From Halomonas eurihalina (GTDB lineage: Bacteria; Pseudomonadota; Gammaproteobacteria; Pseudomonadales; Halomonadaceae): DNA of 64,000 nucleotides. The notes beneath the pieces are model-generated. The model saw nothing but the letters and a program-made list of their open reading frames with translations. It had not been told where the DNA came from and did no database searches. The DNA is taken from positions 181,997 to 245,996 of the forward strand of contig NZ_VTPU01000003.1 in the NCBI RefSeq assembly GCF_008274785.1, in the 5' to 3' direction. Shown here piece after piece: positions 20,164-31,344 of the stretch (positions are counted from its first letter, which is position 1; each line of letters opens with the position of its first letter). The translations under genes and the position numbers were made by a program.

Positions 20164-21111
20164 ATGTTCAACGCCCAATATTTCCGCACCTTCATCACCT
20201 TGGTCGAGACGGGCAGTTTCACGCGAACGGCGCGCCGCCTGGAAATGACCCAGCCCGGGGTCAGCCAGCATGTACGCAAGCTCGAGCAATACCTGGGGCG
20301 CTCCCTGCTCGAGCGCCAGGGGCGGCGTTTCGCGCTCACCGAGGCCGGTCGGCGTGCCTATGACTATGCCCTCAAGTTGTTTGCCGAGCACGAGCAGTTC
20401 CGCCATTCCCTGGATGACGAGAGTCTCGACAGCGGCGAGTGCCGGCTGGCCTCGCCCGGCAGTGTCGGTCTGATGCTCTATCCCTTCATCCTCGGCCAGC
20501 AGCAGATGCATACGGGGTTGACGGTCAGCTACAGTTTCGCCTTCAACCACGAGATCGTCAGCGACGTGCTCGCCGGGCGTCACGACCTGGGCATTGTCAC
20601 CGAGGCGGTGCGGCATCCCGAAGTGGACTGCGAGGTCTGGCATCAGGAGCCGCTGTGCCTGGTGGTGCCGGCAGACTTTGCTGGCACTGGCCTGGCAGAC
20701 CTGATGGGGATCGGTTTCATCAGCTATTCGGATGGTGTCAACCACGCCGATATCTTGCTGCGCTGCAATTTTCCGCAAGAATTTCGTTCCATGAGCCACT
20801 TTCCGCGCCAGGGTTTCACCAACGAGGTGTCCATGGTGCTGGATGCCGTGGCGCGTGGCCTGGGGTTTACAGTGGTGTCGCGGTTGGTCCTCGAGACCTC
20901 ACCCTGGCAGCGTCAGGTCAAGGAACTGTCGTTGCCGCAGCCGGTACACGAGACGCTGTATCTGGTGACCCGGCGGGGGAGCCGAATGCCGCGGCGTTAC
21001 ACGCGGTTGCTGGATGCCTTTCGCGAGCACCGGCGGCATGAGCGTTACGGGCATGGCGAACCGTCAATAGAGCGCGCTGGTGCCATCGAGAATGGCGGAG
21101 GCGCGGCCTGA
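20164..21111 (+). CDS. LysR-family transcriptional regulator
   Basis: 315 residues: N-terminal winged helix-turn-helix ([39 protein letters not shown]) and a C-terminal effector-binding domain. It is divergent from ppnN and convergent with gcvP, separated from the latter by a strong hairpin. Its target and ligand cannot be told from sequence; LysR proteins often act on the divergent neighbour, which would be ppnN here. The C-terminus carries a hydrophilic tail beyond the usual domain end. Confidence 0.92.
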   Translation: MFNAQYFRTFITLVETGSFTRTARRLEMTQPGVSQHVRKLEQYLGRSLLERQGRRFALTEAGRRAYDYALKLFAEHEQFRHSLDDESLDSGECRLASPGSVGLMLYPFILGQQQMHTGLTVSYSFAFNHEIVSDVLAGRHDLGIVTEAVRHPEVDCEVWHQEPLCLVVPADFAGTGLADLMGIGFISYSDGVNHADILLRCNFPQEFRSMSHFPRQGFTNEVSMVLDAVARGLGFTVVSRLVLETSPWQRQVKELSLPQPVHETLYLVTRRGSRMPRRYTRLLDAFREHRRHERYGHGEPSIERAGAIENGGGAA

Positions 21112-21128
21112 ACGTGCGGATCTGAAGG

Positions 21129-21172
21129 CGAAACGACGACGCCCCGCTATTGAGCAGGGCGTCGTCGTTTCG
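21129..21172. terminator. Bidirectional hairpin between LysR gene and gcvP
   Basis: Perfect 16-bp stem (CGAAACGACGACGCCC and its complement) with a 12-nt loop, between convergent stops at 21111 and 21182. The T content after the stem is low on both strands, so termination strength is uncertain. Confidence 0.75.
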
Positions 21173-21181
21173 GGGGGATTC

Positions 21182-24076
<2,895 letters not shown>

Positions 24077-24212
24077 GACATACCTATTGGTGAGGTGGTT
24101 GGCACTCGCACTCGGGTGCCGGAGACAAGTGAAGGGCCGAATGTCCGAAACGTGCCTGCACTCATCGACTCGTCGGACGAGGCCCGGCCGCAATCGGCCG
24201 GGCCGGGCAGGA

Positions 24213-24605
24213 TCATTCCTCGGCGTCGGTGATGGCCTTGTAGGCGTCGGCGTCGAGCAGGTCGTCCAGGTCGGTGTCCTCCTCGAGGCGGACTTTCATG
24301 ATCCAGGCATCCTCGTAAGGAGATTCGTTGATGGACTCGGGAGCGTCTTCCAGGGCCTCGTTGACTTCGACCACCTCCCCGGATACCGGTGCATACAGAT
24401 CGGAAGCGGCCTTGACCGACTCGACGACGCCGAACTCGTCGCCCTTGGCGAGTGACGCACCGACTTCGGGCAATTCGACAAACACCACGTCGCCCAGGGA
24501 CTGCTGGGCGTGGTCGGTGATGCCGATGGTCACCGTCCCGTCACCATTGTCCTGAATCCACTCGTGGCTCTCGGCATAGCGCAGATTGGGGGGAATAGAG
24601 CTCAT
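24213..24605 (-). CDS. gcvH: Glycine cleavage system H protein
   Basis: Lipoyl carrier that shuttles the aminomethyl intermediate between P, T and L proteins. 130 residues (129 in E. coli). The lipoylation lysine is in [13 protein letters not shown]; the fold-defining [20 protein letters not shown] and [10 protein letters not shown] are present. The start at 24605 has AGGA about 8 nt upstream, within a TTTCGTATAGGAAA palindrome that recurs upstream of the divergent symporter gene. It is first in the leftward gcvH-gcvP unit. Confidence 0.97.
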   Translation of the reverse strand: MSSIPPNLRYAESHEWIQDNGDGTVTIGITDHAQQSLGDVVFVELPEVGASLAKGDEFGVVESVKAASDLYAPVSGEVVEVNEALEDAPESINESPYEDAWIMKVRLEEDTDLDDLLDADAYKAITDAEE

Positions 24606-24608
24606 GAT

Positions 24609-24633
24609 GTTTTCCTATACGAAAAAGGTTTTC
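24609..24633 (-). promoter_or_regulatory. Palindromic operator-like site at the gcvH start
   Basis: On the gcvH strand it reads TTTCGTATAGGAAA, 8 nt or less from the ATG and overlapping its Shine-Dalgarno. It matches the site at 24931-24944 (TTTCTTATAGGAAA) at 13 of 14 positions in the same orientation relative to the gene it precedes. Its role as a protein-binding site is inferred. Confidence 0.4.
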
Positions 24634-24927
24634 TGAATTGGATGGAATCCTAACGCCATCGAAGTCGTTTGGCGAGCCCCGAAGGCGCTGATCTCTGCTG
24701 TGCGTGGGGGACGCCCATCCCCATCTTAGAAAACCCTCGGGCAAATGCCCATGAACGTCGGCATTCTCTCGTCATCTACGGCATCCTGTCCGGCGGTGCC
24801 GGGGCTGCCCGAGCGACATGGCCATGCGCGTTCGCTGGTCCGGGGCGGCGGGCCAGACCAACTTGGGGTATCGGTGCGGATGCGACGAACTTGTTCAATC
24901 TGCAAGCTGCCGCTACAGTGTTGGAAA

Positions 24928-24950
24928 GTTTCTTATAGGAAACACGTTTC
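24928..24950 (+). promoter_or_regulatory. Palindromic operator-like cluster upstream of the AGCS symporter
   Basis: TTTCTTATAGGAAA (24931-24944) is directly followed by, and overlaps, the inverted repeat GAAACACGTTTC (24939-24950), which has the form GAAAC-N2-GTTTC. The first element recurs before gcvH. GAAAC...GTTTC half-sites also resemble the repeats before bdhA at 39509-39535. The regulator is unknown. Confidence 0.4.
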
Positions 24951-25165
24951 ATGCTTCGTGCGGGGCAGGGCCGAGCCCGGGCCGTGTCGGGCCAGCGACT
25001 ATACTTTGTTCTGCATGGGGGAGAAATCCCGAGATTTTCCAATAGGAGACTGGAGCACCAACGGAAGGATTCGCTATGGTACGCCTGTTCGTATCATCGC
25101 GGTCCAGGCTGCCCATGAAAGCCATGCACGCTGGTGCATAACAAGAAATCCTAGGGAGACGAAAC

Positions 25166-26542
25166 GTGGAAACCTTGACCAATATATTGACGGCAATAGA
25201 AGGCGTCGTCTGGGGCCCTCTGATGCTGGTGCTGCTGCTGGGCGTCGGCCTCTACCTGCAATTGGGACTCAAGTTGTTGCCCATTCGCAAGCTGGGGATG
25301 GGCTTCAAGCTGTTGTGGGGCGGTCGCACCACGGCCGCAGGCGATGAGAAGGAGGGCGAGGTGTCGCCCTTCAACGCGCTGATGACCTCGCTGTCGGCGA
25401 CCATCGGGACCGGTAATATCGCCGGGGTGGCGACGGCCATCTTCCTGGGTGGCCCCGGCGCGGTCTTCTGGATGTGGATCACCGCCCTGGTCGGCATGGC
25501 GACCAAGTATGCCGAAGCGGTGCTGGCGGTACGCTATCGCCAGGTCGACGAGGCCGGCGAGCATGTGGGCGGTCCCATGTACTATATCCGCAACGGGCTC
25601 GGCAAGAAGTGGGCCTGGCTGGGCGGGCTCTTCGCCTTGTTTGGTGCGGTGGCGGCCTTCGGCATCGGTAACACCGTGCAATCCAACTCCGTGGCCGATG
25701 GCCTTGGCGAGTCGATCGGCCTGCCGCACTGGGTTACCGGCCTGGTGATCATGGTGCTGGCCGGCGCGGTCATCCTCGGTGGTATCAAGCGCATCGCCAA
25801 GGTGGCGGGCAAGCTGGTGCCGGTGATGGCGGTGGCCTATATCATCTGCGGCCTGTTGGTGTTGATCATCAACGCCGATCAGATCGGTTCGGCACTGGGC
25901 ATGATCTTCGGCCACGCCTTCACGCCGATCTCCGCGGCGGGTGGTTTTGCCGGCGCGGCGGTGGCCAAGGCTATCCAGTTCGGTGTGGCGCGCGGGGTGT
26001 TTTCCAACGAGGCGGGGCTCGGCAGTGCGCCGATTGCCCACGCCGCCGCGCAGACCAAGAATCCGGTACGCCAGGGGTTGATCGCCATGCTGGGGACCTT
26101 CATCGATACCATCGTGGTGTGCTCGATCACCGCCCTGGCGATCCTCACCTCCGGCTGGACGTCGGGCGAGACCGGCGCGGCGTTGACCTCCCTGTCGTTC
26201 GAGGCTGCTTTGCCGGGGATCGGGCAGTACGTGGTGTCCTTCGCCCTGGCAGTGTTTGCCTTCACAACCACTCTTGGCTGGGCATTCTACGGCGAGAAGT
26301 GCTTCGAGTACCTGTTCGGCGTGGGCGCGATCAAGTTCTATCGGGTGATCTACATCATGGCGATCTTCGCCGGGGCCGTGTTGCCGCTGAACTTCGTGTG
26401 GCTGCTGGCCAGCGTCTTCAACGCCATGATGGCGATCCCCAACCTGATCGCCCTGGCGCTGTTGTCGCCGGTGGTCTTCAAACTGACCAAGGACTACTTC
26501 GACGGCAAGCAAGTGCTGCCCGGCGAGGACCTCAACAAGTAA
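25166..26542 (+). CDS. Na+:alanine/glycine symporter (AGCS family)
   Basis: Inner-membrane sodium-driven importer of alanine or glycine. 458 residues with about 11 hydrophobic segments. Family signatures include ALMTSLSATIGTGNIAGVATAIFLGGPGAVFWMW, GGPMYYIRNGLGKKW, FGVARGVFSNEAGLGSAPIAHAAAQT and TLGWAFYGEKC. The start is GTG 25166 with GGGAGAC upstream. It sits between gcvH and gcvT, so glycine uptake feeding the cleavage system is a sensible inference. The gap to gcvT is 77 bp, compatible with one transcript. Confidence 0.93.
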   Translation: METLTNILTAIEGVVWGPLMLVLLLGVGLYLQLGLKLLPIRKLGMGFKLLWGGRTTAAGDEKEGEVSPFNALMTSLSATIGTGNIAGVATAIFLGGPGAVFWMWITALVGMATKYAEAVLAVRYRQVDEAGEHVGGPMYYIRNGLGKKWAWLGGLFALFGAVAAFGIGNTVQSNSVADGLGESIGLPHWVTGLVIMVLAGAVILGGIKRIAKVAGKLVPVMAVAYIICGLLVLIINADQIGSALGMIFGHAFTPISAAGGFAGAAVAKAIQFGVARGVFSNEAGLGSAPIAHAAAQTKNPVRQGLIAMLGTFIDTIVVCSITALAILTSGWTSGETGAALTSLSFEAALPGIGQYVVSFALAVFAFTTTLGWAFYGEKCFEYLFGVGAIKFYRVIYIMAIFAGAVLPLNFVWLLASVFNAMMAIPNLIALALLSPVVFKLTKDYFDGKQVLPGEDLNK

Positions 26543-26619
26543 GCAGTGATGATGGGATGGCCGGCCGGCTGCATGCCGGCCATTCGGGCTCGATTTTCAT
26601 GGGAAAGGCTAGCGAACCG

Positions 26620-27729
26620 ATGAGCGAACAACGCAAGACGCCACTTTTCGATCTGCATGTGGAGCTCGGAGCACGGATGGTGCCTTTCGCGGGCTATTCG
26701 ATGCCCGTGCAATACGAGCTGGGCGTCAAGAAGGAACACGAGCATACCCGTCGTGCCTGCGGGCTGTTCGACGTCTCCCACATGGGGCAGGTGCTGTTGC
26801 GCGGACCGAATCCGGCCGAAGTGCTGGAAACACTGGTACCGGCGGATCTGGTCGGCTTGCCGGAAGGTCGGCAGCGTTACGGCCTGTTCACTGCCGAGGA
26901 TGGCGGCATTCTCGATGATTTGATGATCGTCAATGCTGGCGATCATCTCTATCTGGTGGTGAATGCCGCCTGCAAGGAACAGGACATCGCGCACCTGCGT
27001 CGTGGCTTGCCCGATCATGAACTCGAGGTGCTGGATCGCGGCCTGCTGGCGTTGCAGGGGCCCGAAGCCGCGGCGGTGATGCAGCGGCTGTGTCCCGAGG
27101 CTTGCGAGATGGTGTTCATGCAGCATGGCCGCTTCACCATCGAAGGCATCGAAGTGTGGATCAGCCGCAGCGGTTATACCGGTGAGGACGGTTTCGAGAT
27201 TTCCGTGCCCGCCGAGCAGACCGAAGCCCTGGCACGACGTCTGCTGGATGAGGAGGAAGTCGAGGCAATCGGCCTGGGTGCCCGGGATTCCCTGCGTCTC
27301 GAGGCCGGTCTGTGCCTTTACGGTCACGACATCGACACCACGACGCCCCCGGTGGAGGCTGGTCTGATCTGGGCCATCGGCAAGCCGCGTCGTCGTGATG
27401 GCGAGCGTCCCGGAGGATTTCCTGGCGCTGATCTCATTCTGCATCAGGTTGCCGAGAAGGATCACCAGCGCAAGCGGGTGGGACTGCTGGGCGAGGGCCG
27501 TGCGCCGGTCAGAGAGGGCGTCGAGCTGTATGATGGCGATGGCAATGCGATTGGAGCCGTGTGTTCCGGTGGCTTCGGCCCCAGCGTGGGGCGTCCGGTG
27601 GCTATGGGGTACGTATCCATCGACCAGGCGGCCATCGACACCGTGGTCTATGCGGAGGTGCGCGGCAAGCGCCTGCCGATGACGGTGACGAAGATGCCCT
27701 TCGTGCAGCCGGGTTATCATCGCGGTTGA
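26620..27729 (+). CDS. gcvT: Glycine cleavage system aminomethyltransferase (T protein)
   Basis: Transfers the methylene group from aminomethyl-lipoyl GcvH to tetrahydrofolate and releases ammonia. 369 residues. The N-terminal TPLFDLHVELGARMVPFAGYSMPVQY, CGLFDVSHMGQV, SRSGYTGEDGFEI and LEAGLCLYGHDID, and the C-terminal CSGGFGPSVGRPVAMGYV are typical. The start is at MSEQRKT (26620, AAAGG upstream); ATG 26599 has no ribosome-binding site. Its stop codon overlaps a 19-bp sequence repeated at 55511. A T-rich terminator follows. Confidence 0.96.
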   Translation: MSEQRKTPLFDLHVELGARMVPFAGYSMPVQYELGVKKEHEHTRRACGLFDVSHMGQVLLRGPNPAEVLETLVPADLVGLPEGRQRYGLFTAEDGGILDDLMIVNAGDHLYLVVNAACKEQDIAHLRRGLPDHELEVLDRGLLALQGPEAAAVMQRLCPEACEMVFMQHGRFTIEGIEVWISRSGYTGEDGFEISVPAEQTEALARRLLDEEEVEAIGLGARDSLRLEAGLCLYGHDIDTTTPPVEAGLIWAIGKPRRRDGERPGGFPGADLILHQVAEKDHQRKRVGLLGEGRAPVREGVELYDGDGNAIGAVCSGGFGPSVGRPVAMGYVSIDQAAIDTVVYAEVRGKRLPMTVTKMPFVQPGYHRG

Positions 27730-27746
27730 TTTTATACCGTTATCTT
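27728..27746 (+). repeat. 19-bp exact repeat, copy 1
   Basis: GATTTTATACCGTTATCTT occurs here, overlapping the last two bases of the gcvT stop, and again at 55511-55529 in the same orientation. Surrounding bases differ. AT-rich against the local background. Confidence 0.7.
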
Positions 27747-27764
27747 GCATGTCTGGCACATGGG

Positions 27765-27795
27765 AACGGCTACCTTCGAGGGTGGCCGTTTTTTT
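27765..27795 (+). terminator. Rho-independent terminator of gcvT
   Basis: Stem AACGGCTACC / GGTGGCCGTT (one G-U pair), loop TTCGAG, then a run of T residues (27789-27795). Confidence 0.9.
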
Positions 27796-27845
27796 ATCTC
27801 CAAGATTGACAGGGTGAGGCGCCTGCCGCCGAACGGGCTAGCCAT

Positions 27846-27990
27846 GGAAGACCCCGGCCCAGGTCCTGCAAGCGAAGCAGGAAGCGGGAGCGCTGCAGGG
27901 CGGATGTAGCGCTCATGGAGGGGGTTGCAGCGCCCTAGCGAGGGTCCGACACTTCTGGGCTTGTCGCCGGAAAAGCTCACTTCCAACCAT
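27846..27990 (+). repeat. Structured intergenic repeat, family A copy 3 (after gcvT)
   Basis: The core TGTAGCGCTCATGGAGGGGG (27905-27924) continues into GCAGCGCCCTAGCGAGGGTC and then a tail, GGGCTTGTCGCCGGAAAAGC, which also ends copy 4 at 54350-54477. The 5' part contains its own hairpin TCCTGC / GCAGGA. It lies between convergent gcvT and the AlkB-like gene. No coding potential. Confidence 0.7.
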
Positions 27991-28007
27991 CGGGCCTTTA
28001 AGGGGAC

Positions 28008-28658
28008 CTAAGTACGATCAGTCGCCGGTGGGGCGATCCAGCGGAAGGTCAGGCTGATCCGCAGGCCCTGGCGCTGTCGTGAGGGAAGGCTGTGCTCGAG
28101 CCGTGCCTGTATGCCGGCTCCCATCAACAGCAGGCTGCCGTGGGGCTGGTCGACGTTGAAGGCCGGGGCGTGCCGATCCTTCCAGCGAAAGCGCAACGGG
28201 CGGTCGGTGCCTAGGCTTACGGCGGCAATCAAGGGTGACTCGCCGAGCTCGGGCTCATCATCGCTGTGCCAGCCCATACGATCCCGGCCATCGGCGTAAC
28301 GGTTGAGCAGCACGCTGTTGAAACGTGCCTTGACACCGCTGTCGGCCAGGCGACGCTGTACGGCGTCGCGAATCGCCAGGACGCAGGGATGCCAGGGATC
28401 CGGTGCGAAGTGCCGGCCCGAGTAACGGTAGCTGGCGTCGCCCATCCAGACCTGCCGACGCGGTATCGGATGCTCGCGTCCATACAGTCGCAGGCTGGGA
28501 CGCTGCCAATCGAGTTCGGCGTCGAGGCGAGCCAGGGCGGCCGTGGCTTCGGTGTTGCCCAGTAGCGCGGAATGGCGGATCAGTGGCGGCGAAGCCAGCA
28601 GGACCTCGCCGCCGTCGTCATGGGTGAAGAGTGACATGTTTTCAGCATGCCATTCCAT
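28008..28658 (-). CDS. AlkB-like 2-oxoglutarate/Fe(II) dioxygenase
   Basis: Probably an oxidative DNA/RNA demethylase of the AlkB (ALKBH2/3-like) superfamily acting on N-alkylated bases. 216 residues. The iron triad is His131-x-Asp133 in MGWHSDDEP and His189 in ARLEHSLP, and the 2-oxoglutarate arginine lies in LRISLTFR (200-206). LNRYADGRDRMGWHSDDE is characteristic. The start is ATG 28658, 3 nt after the upstream PAP2 stop; ATG 28637 is an alternative. It ends a leftward cluster of envelope-related genes, with no adaptive-response regulator nearby. Confidence 0.9.
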   Translation of the reverse strand: MEWHAENMSLFTHDDGGEVLLASPPLIRHSALLGNTEATAALARLDAELDWQRPSLRLYGREHPIPRRQVWMGDASYRYSGRHFAPDPWHPCVLAIRDAVQRRLADSGVKARFNSVLLNRYADGRDRMGWHSDDEPELGESPLIAAVSLGTDRPLRFRWKDRHAPAFNVDQPHGSLLLMGAGIQARLEHSLPSRQRQGLRISLTFRWIAPPATDRT

Positions 28659-28661
28659 CGC

Positions 28662-29204
28662 CTAGCCGGCTAGATACAGGCTGCCCAGTGCAAAGGCGTA
28701 GCCGATGGCCGCACCCGCGATGACGTCGCTGATGTAGTGCAGGCCGAGCCCGACGCGCGAAATGGCGATCAGGATGACCGCTGGCAGCAGCCAGGGCGCG
28801 AGCCAGGGCGTATGCACGAGGGTCAGCGTCAGAAACATCACCGCATGCATGGTGTGGCCGCTGGGAAAGCTGTAGCGGTCCCGGGCCGGCTCGTTGCAGA
28901 TGATGGTGTGGAAGGTGATGAACGGACGTTCCCGGCACAGCCGGGTCTTGACCAGCCGATAGAAGGCAATGGCCACCAGGGCAGTGATGGCGTATTGCAC
29001 CATCAGGCGCCAGCCCGTCGCCGTATCGTGGAGCAGGGGTTGCAGCAGGATCAGTCCCACCCAGAGGGGCCAATCTCCGGCGCGGCTGGCCAGACGCAGA
29101 GTGGCCAGCCAACGGCGATAGATACTGAAGCCGGCCATCCATTGGCAGAGTTGCCATTCCAGCAGGTCGAGCCGCTCAAACACGGCAGGGACGCGTGGTT
29201 TCAT
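28662..29204 (-). CDS. PAP2-family membrane phosphatase
   Basis: 180 residues with about five hydrophobic segments. The three PAP2 catalytic motifs are complete: K86-x6-RP (KTRLCRERP), PSGH (114-117) and SR-x5-H-x3-D (149-160, SRVGLGLHYISD). It likely dephosphorylates a lipid phosphate such as phosphatidic acid or undecaprenyl diphosphate on the periplasmic face. Its 5' end overlaps the upstream glycosyltransferase gene by 29 bp, and the AlkB-like gene starts 3 nt after its stop, so the three appear co-transcribed. Confidence 0.92.
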   Translation of the reverse strand: MKPRVPAVFERLDLLEWQLCQWMAGFSIYRRWLATLRLASRAGDWPLWVGLILLQPLLHDTATGWRLMVQYAITALVAIAFYRLVKTRLCRERPFITFHTIICNEPARDRYSFPSGHTMHAVMFLTLTLVHTPWLAPWLLPAVILIAISRVGLGLHYISDVIAGAAIGYAFALGSLYLAG

Positions 29205-30333
29205 CGGGCACCTCCTGAGCGAGGTTCAGTGCAGCGAGGAAGTCATCGGTGATGGCGGGCCAACGGTACTGCAGTGCCCGCTCGCGGGCTGCTCGGCCCA
29301 GCCGGGCGTAGCGTGCCGGCTGTTGACTGAGAGTAACGGCGGCGTCGCGGAAACCGTCTTCGTCGCCGACGGCCAGGCTGACGCCGTTGATGTCGTTGTC
29401 GATCAGTTCGGCCCCGGCGGCATGGCGAAAGGCGACGACAGCCAGGCCGCTGGCCATGGCCTCGAGCACTACATTGCCCCAGGTCTCGGAAATCGACGGG
29501 AAGATGAAAAGATCGGCACTGGCATAGTGTCGAGCCAGGCTTTGCGGGTCGACGAAGCCGGTGAAGCGGACATCCGGCAAGGCCTTTTCCAGACCGCTGC
29601 GGCCCGGGCCGTCGCCGACCACCACGATGCTCATTTCGGGGCGAGCCGCCAGCATGGCGGAGAAGGTGTCGCGCAGCAGGTCGAGGTTCTTCTCCGGTGC
29701 CAGTCGGCCGACGTAGAGCGCCACGGGCCGGTGTTCGTCGCTGTCCCAGCTTTCGCGCAATTCGGAACTGCGATGCGCCGGTGAAAAGGCATCGCCATCG
29801 ATGCCGCGGGCCATGACGCGCACGTTCTTGAAGCCCTTGGCCGTCAGTTCCTCGGCTTGCTGGCGGGTGGGCACCAGGGTGCCGGCACAGCGATTATGGA
29901 AGTGGCGCAGGCGTTGGGTGACCAGTGGAGTGAGCCAGCCGATGCCGTAGTCGCGGCAGTAATGATCGAAATTGGTATGCCAGCCGCTGACCACCGGAAT
30001 CCCGAGTTTCTCGGCGACGCGCAACGCCGACCAGCCCAGGGGACCTTCGGTGGCTACATAGATGGCATCGGGACGTTCTTCCGACCAGAGGCGTTTAAGG
30101 CGGCGCTCCGCCGGCAGACCGAGACGCACTTCGCGGTAACCGGGCATCGAGAACCCCCTGACCTGCAGCTCGGCGCTCATGCCGTCGGCTCGATGCGCCT
30201 GGCCGGCGGGGCGCGGGCGCACGAGCTGCAGGGTCGAGTTTCGCCGCAACAGCTCGCTGCTAAGTTGCTTCAGGGTATGGGCGACACCGTTGATATCCGG
30301 TGACCAGGTTTCGCTGACCAGGCAGATGCGCAT
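29176..30333 (-). CDS. GT4-type glycosyltransferase
   Basis: 385 residues from ATG 30333 (MRICLVSETWSPDINGVAHTL), the usual GT-B N-terminal strand and glycine-rich loop. The C-terminal half shows VALYVGRLAPEKNLDLL, VVVGDGPGRSGLE and the E-x7-E nucleotide-sugar motif SETWGNVVLEAMASG. This subgroup resembles enzymes that glycosylate diacylglycerol or phosphatidylinositol-type lipids, but the acceptor is not determined. The neighbouring PAP2 phosphatase could supply diacylglycerol; this is inference. The track-independent upstream ATG at 30378 adds 15 non-homologous residues. Confidence 0.88.
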   Translation of the reverse strand: MRICLVSETWSPDINGVAHTLKQLSSELLRRNSTLQLVRPRPAGQAHRADGMSAELQVRGFSMPGYREVRLGLPAERRLKRLWSEERPDAIYVATEGPLGWSALRVAEKLGIPVVSGWHTNFDHYCRDYGIGWLTPLVTQRLRHFHNRCAGTLVPTRQQAEELTAKGFKNVRVMARGIDGDAFSPAHRSSELRESWDSDEHRPVALYVGRLAPEKNLDLLRDTFSAMLAARPEMSIVVVGDGPGRSGLEKALPDVRFTGFVDPQSLARHYASADLFIFPSISETWGNVVLEAMASGLAVVAFRHAAGAELIDNDINGVSLAVGDEDGFRDAAVTLSQQPARYARLGRAARERALQYRWPAITDDFLAALNLAQEVPDETTRPCRV

Positions 30334-30444
30334 GTCGATCCTCGTGTCGTCCGGCGCCGGAATGACGCCTTTTGACACTGACCATGCCCGGCATCGATGA
30401 CAGCGGGACGACAGCGCGATGAAGAGCCGATGACGTAACGGCCT

Positions 30445-31344
30445 TCAGCGCAGCACGGTCTGAGGATCCATCGGCTTGCCGCCATGACGCATGTCGAACA
30501 ACAGCTCGTGGCGGCCATTCGACGCCGTCCCCACGACACATAGCGGCGTGCCGCGCTCGACACGTTGGCCGCTGTCGACAAGCAGGCGTGCGCAGCGGGC
30601 GTAGACGCTCTGCAGATTGTCCGGGTGATGGACGATGACGACCTGGCCGAGCTGGCGCATGCTGTCGGCGAAACGCACCTGGCCGTCGGCCACGGCCTTG
30701 GCGCGCGCTCCCTGGCTGGTGGTGAGCAGCATCGGTTGCAGGGTGCCGTGGGCGTCCTTGCCGAAACGTCTTGCCACGTCGTAGTCGTCGAGCGGCCAAG
30801 GCCAGCCCTTGGCGTCAGCGGGCATGGTGCCAGGGTCGGGCAGGCGGGCCGGAGGCGTCGACGCCGAGCTGCTGCTGGCGGATGAGCCGCCGCCGAGTGG
30901 CACCTGTATCAGGTGACCGACCTTGAGGTCGGTGGGGGTGACATCGGGGTTCGCCGCGACCACCCGGCTGGGGTCGGCGCCGAAGCGTCGGGCCACAGAG
31001 GTGAAGGTGTCGCCGGGGCGTATCTGGTAGCGGTATGGGCCTCCGGAGGGGGCGCGTTCCTGCCGGTTGGGCACCAGGACGCGCTGGCCGACGGCGAGCC
31101 CTCGCGGCTCGATGCCGGGGTTGAAACGTTGCAACCTGACCAGCGGGACCTCCGCGCGGTTGGCAATGTTACCGAGGGTGTCGCCACGGCGAATGGACAC
31201 CCAGCTGCCGGCGATGCCGGCAGCCGCGTCGGGGGAGCCGTTCGGTGTCGAAGGCTGACCGGCGCAACCGGTCAGCAGCGTGAACAGGAGTATCAGAGCG
31301 AGTCGAGGGAGGCATCCTTTGCCTGCCACAGGGCGTTCAGCCAT
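30445..31344 (-). CDS. LysM and degenerate M23 lipoprotein (NlpD-like)
   Basis: 299 residues. A signal peptide ends in lipobox LLTGC (Cys27). Two LysM peptidoglycan-binding modules span about 49-92 and 104-149, then a serine-rich linker and an M23/LytM-like domain (about 180-299). The zinc ligands are lost: the HxxxD position reads HGTLQPMLL, and the HxH position reads GRHELLFDMR. This suggests an amidase activator or scaffold like NlpD/EnvC, not an endopeptidase. It overlaps the upstream acyltransferase by 52 bp. It is not beside pcm/rpoS as classical nlpD is, so I give no symbol. Confidence 0.85.
   Translation of the reverse strand: MAERPVAGKGCLPRLALILLFTLLTGCAGQPSTPNGSPDAAAGIAGSWVSIRRGDTLGNIANRAEVPLVRLQRFNPGIEPRGLAVGQRVLVPNRQERAPSGGPYRYQIRPGDTFTSVARRFGADPSRVVAANPDVTPTDLKVGHLIQVPLGGGSSASSSSASTPPARLPDPGTMPADAKGWPWPLDDYDVARRFGKDAHGTLQPMLLTTSQGARAKAVADGQVRFADSMRQLGQVVIVHHPDNLQSVYARCARLLVDSGQRVERGTPLCVVGTASNGRHELLFDMRHGGKPMDPQTVLR

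Larger units (their letters stand above)
24606..25165. other. 560-bp divergent regulatory region between gcvH and the AGCS symporter
   Basis: No credible gene on either strand. It holds two similar palindromes (24609-24633 and 24928-24950), a TATACT box at 25000-25005 that could be a -10 for the symporter, and several short hairpins. Glycine riboswitches often control such genes, but I found no conserved aptamer core (no CCGAAGGnGCAA with a matching CTCTCAGG). Confidence 0.6.

Noticed and set aside
24077..24193. Longer GcvP starting at 24193
   Set aside because: The extra 39 residues have no similarity to GcvP N-termini; [11 protein letters not shown] at 24076 is the normal start.
24606..25165. 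Glycine riboswitch controlling gcvH or the symporter
   Set aside because: The genes are typical targets, but no paired aptamer core was found on either strand; CCCCGAAGGCGC at 24677 lacks the matching downstream CTCTCAGG segment.
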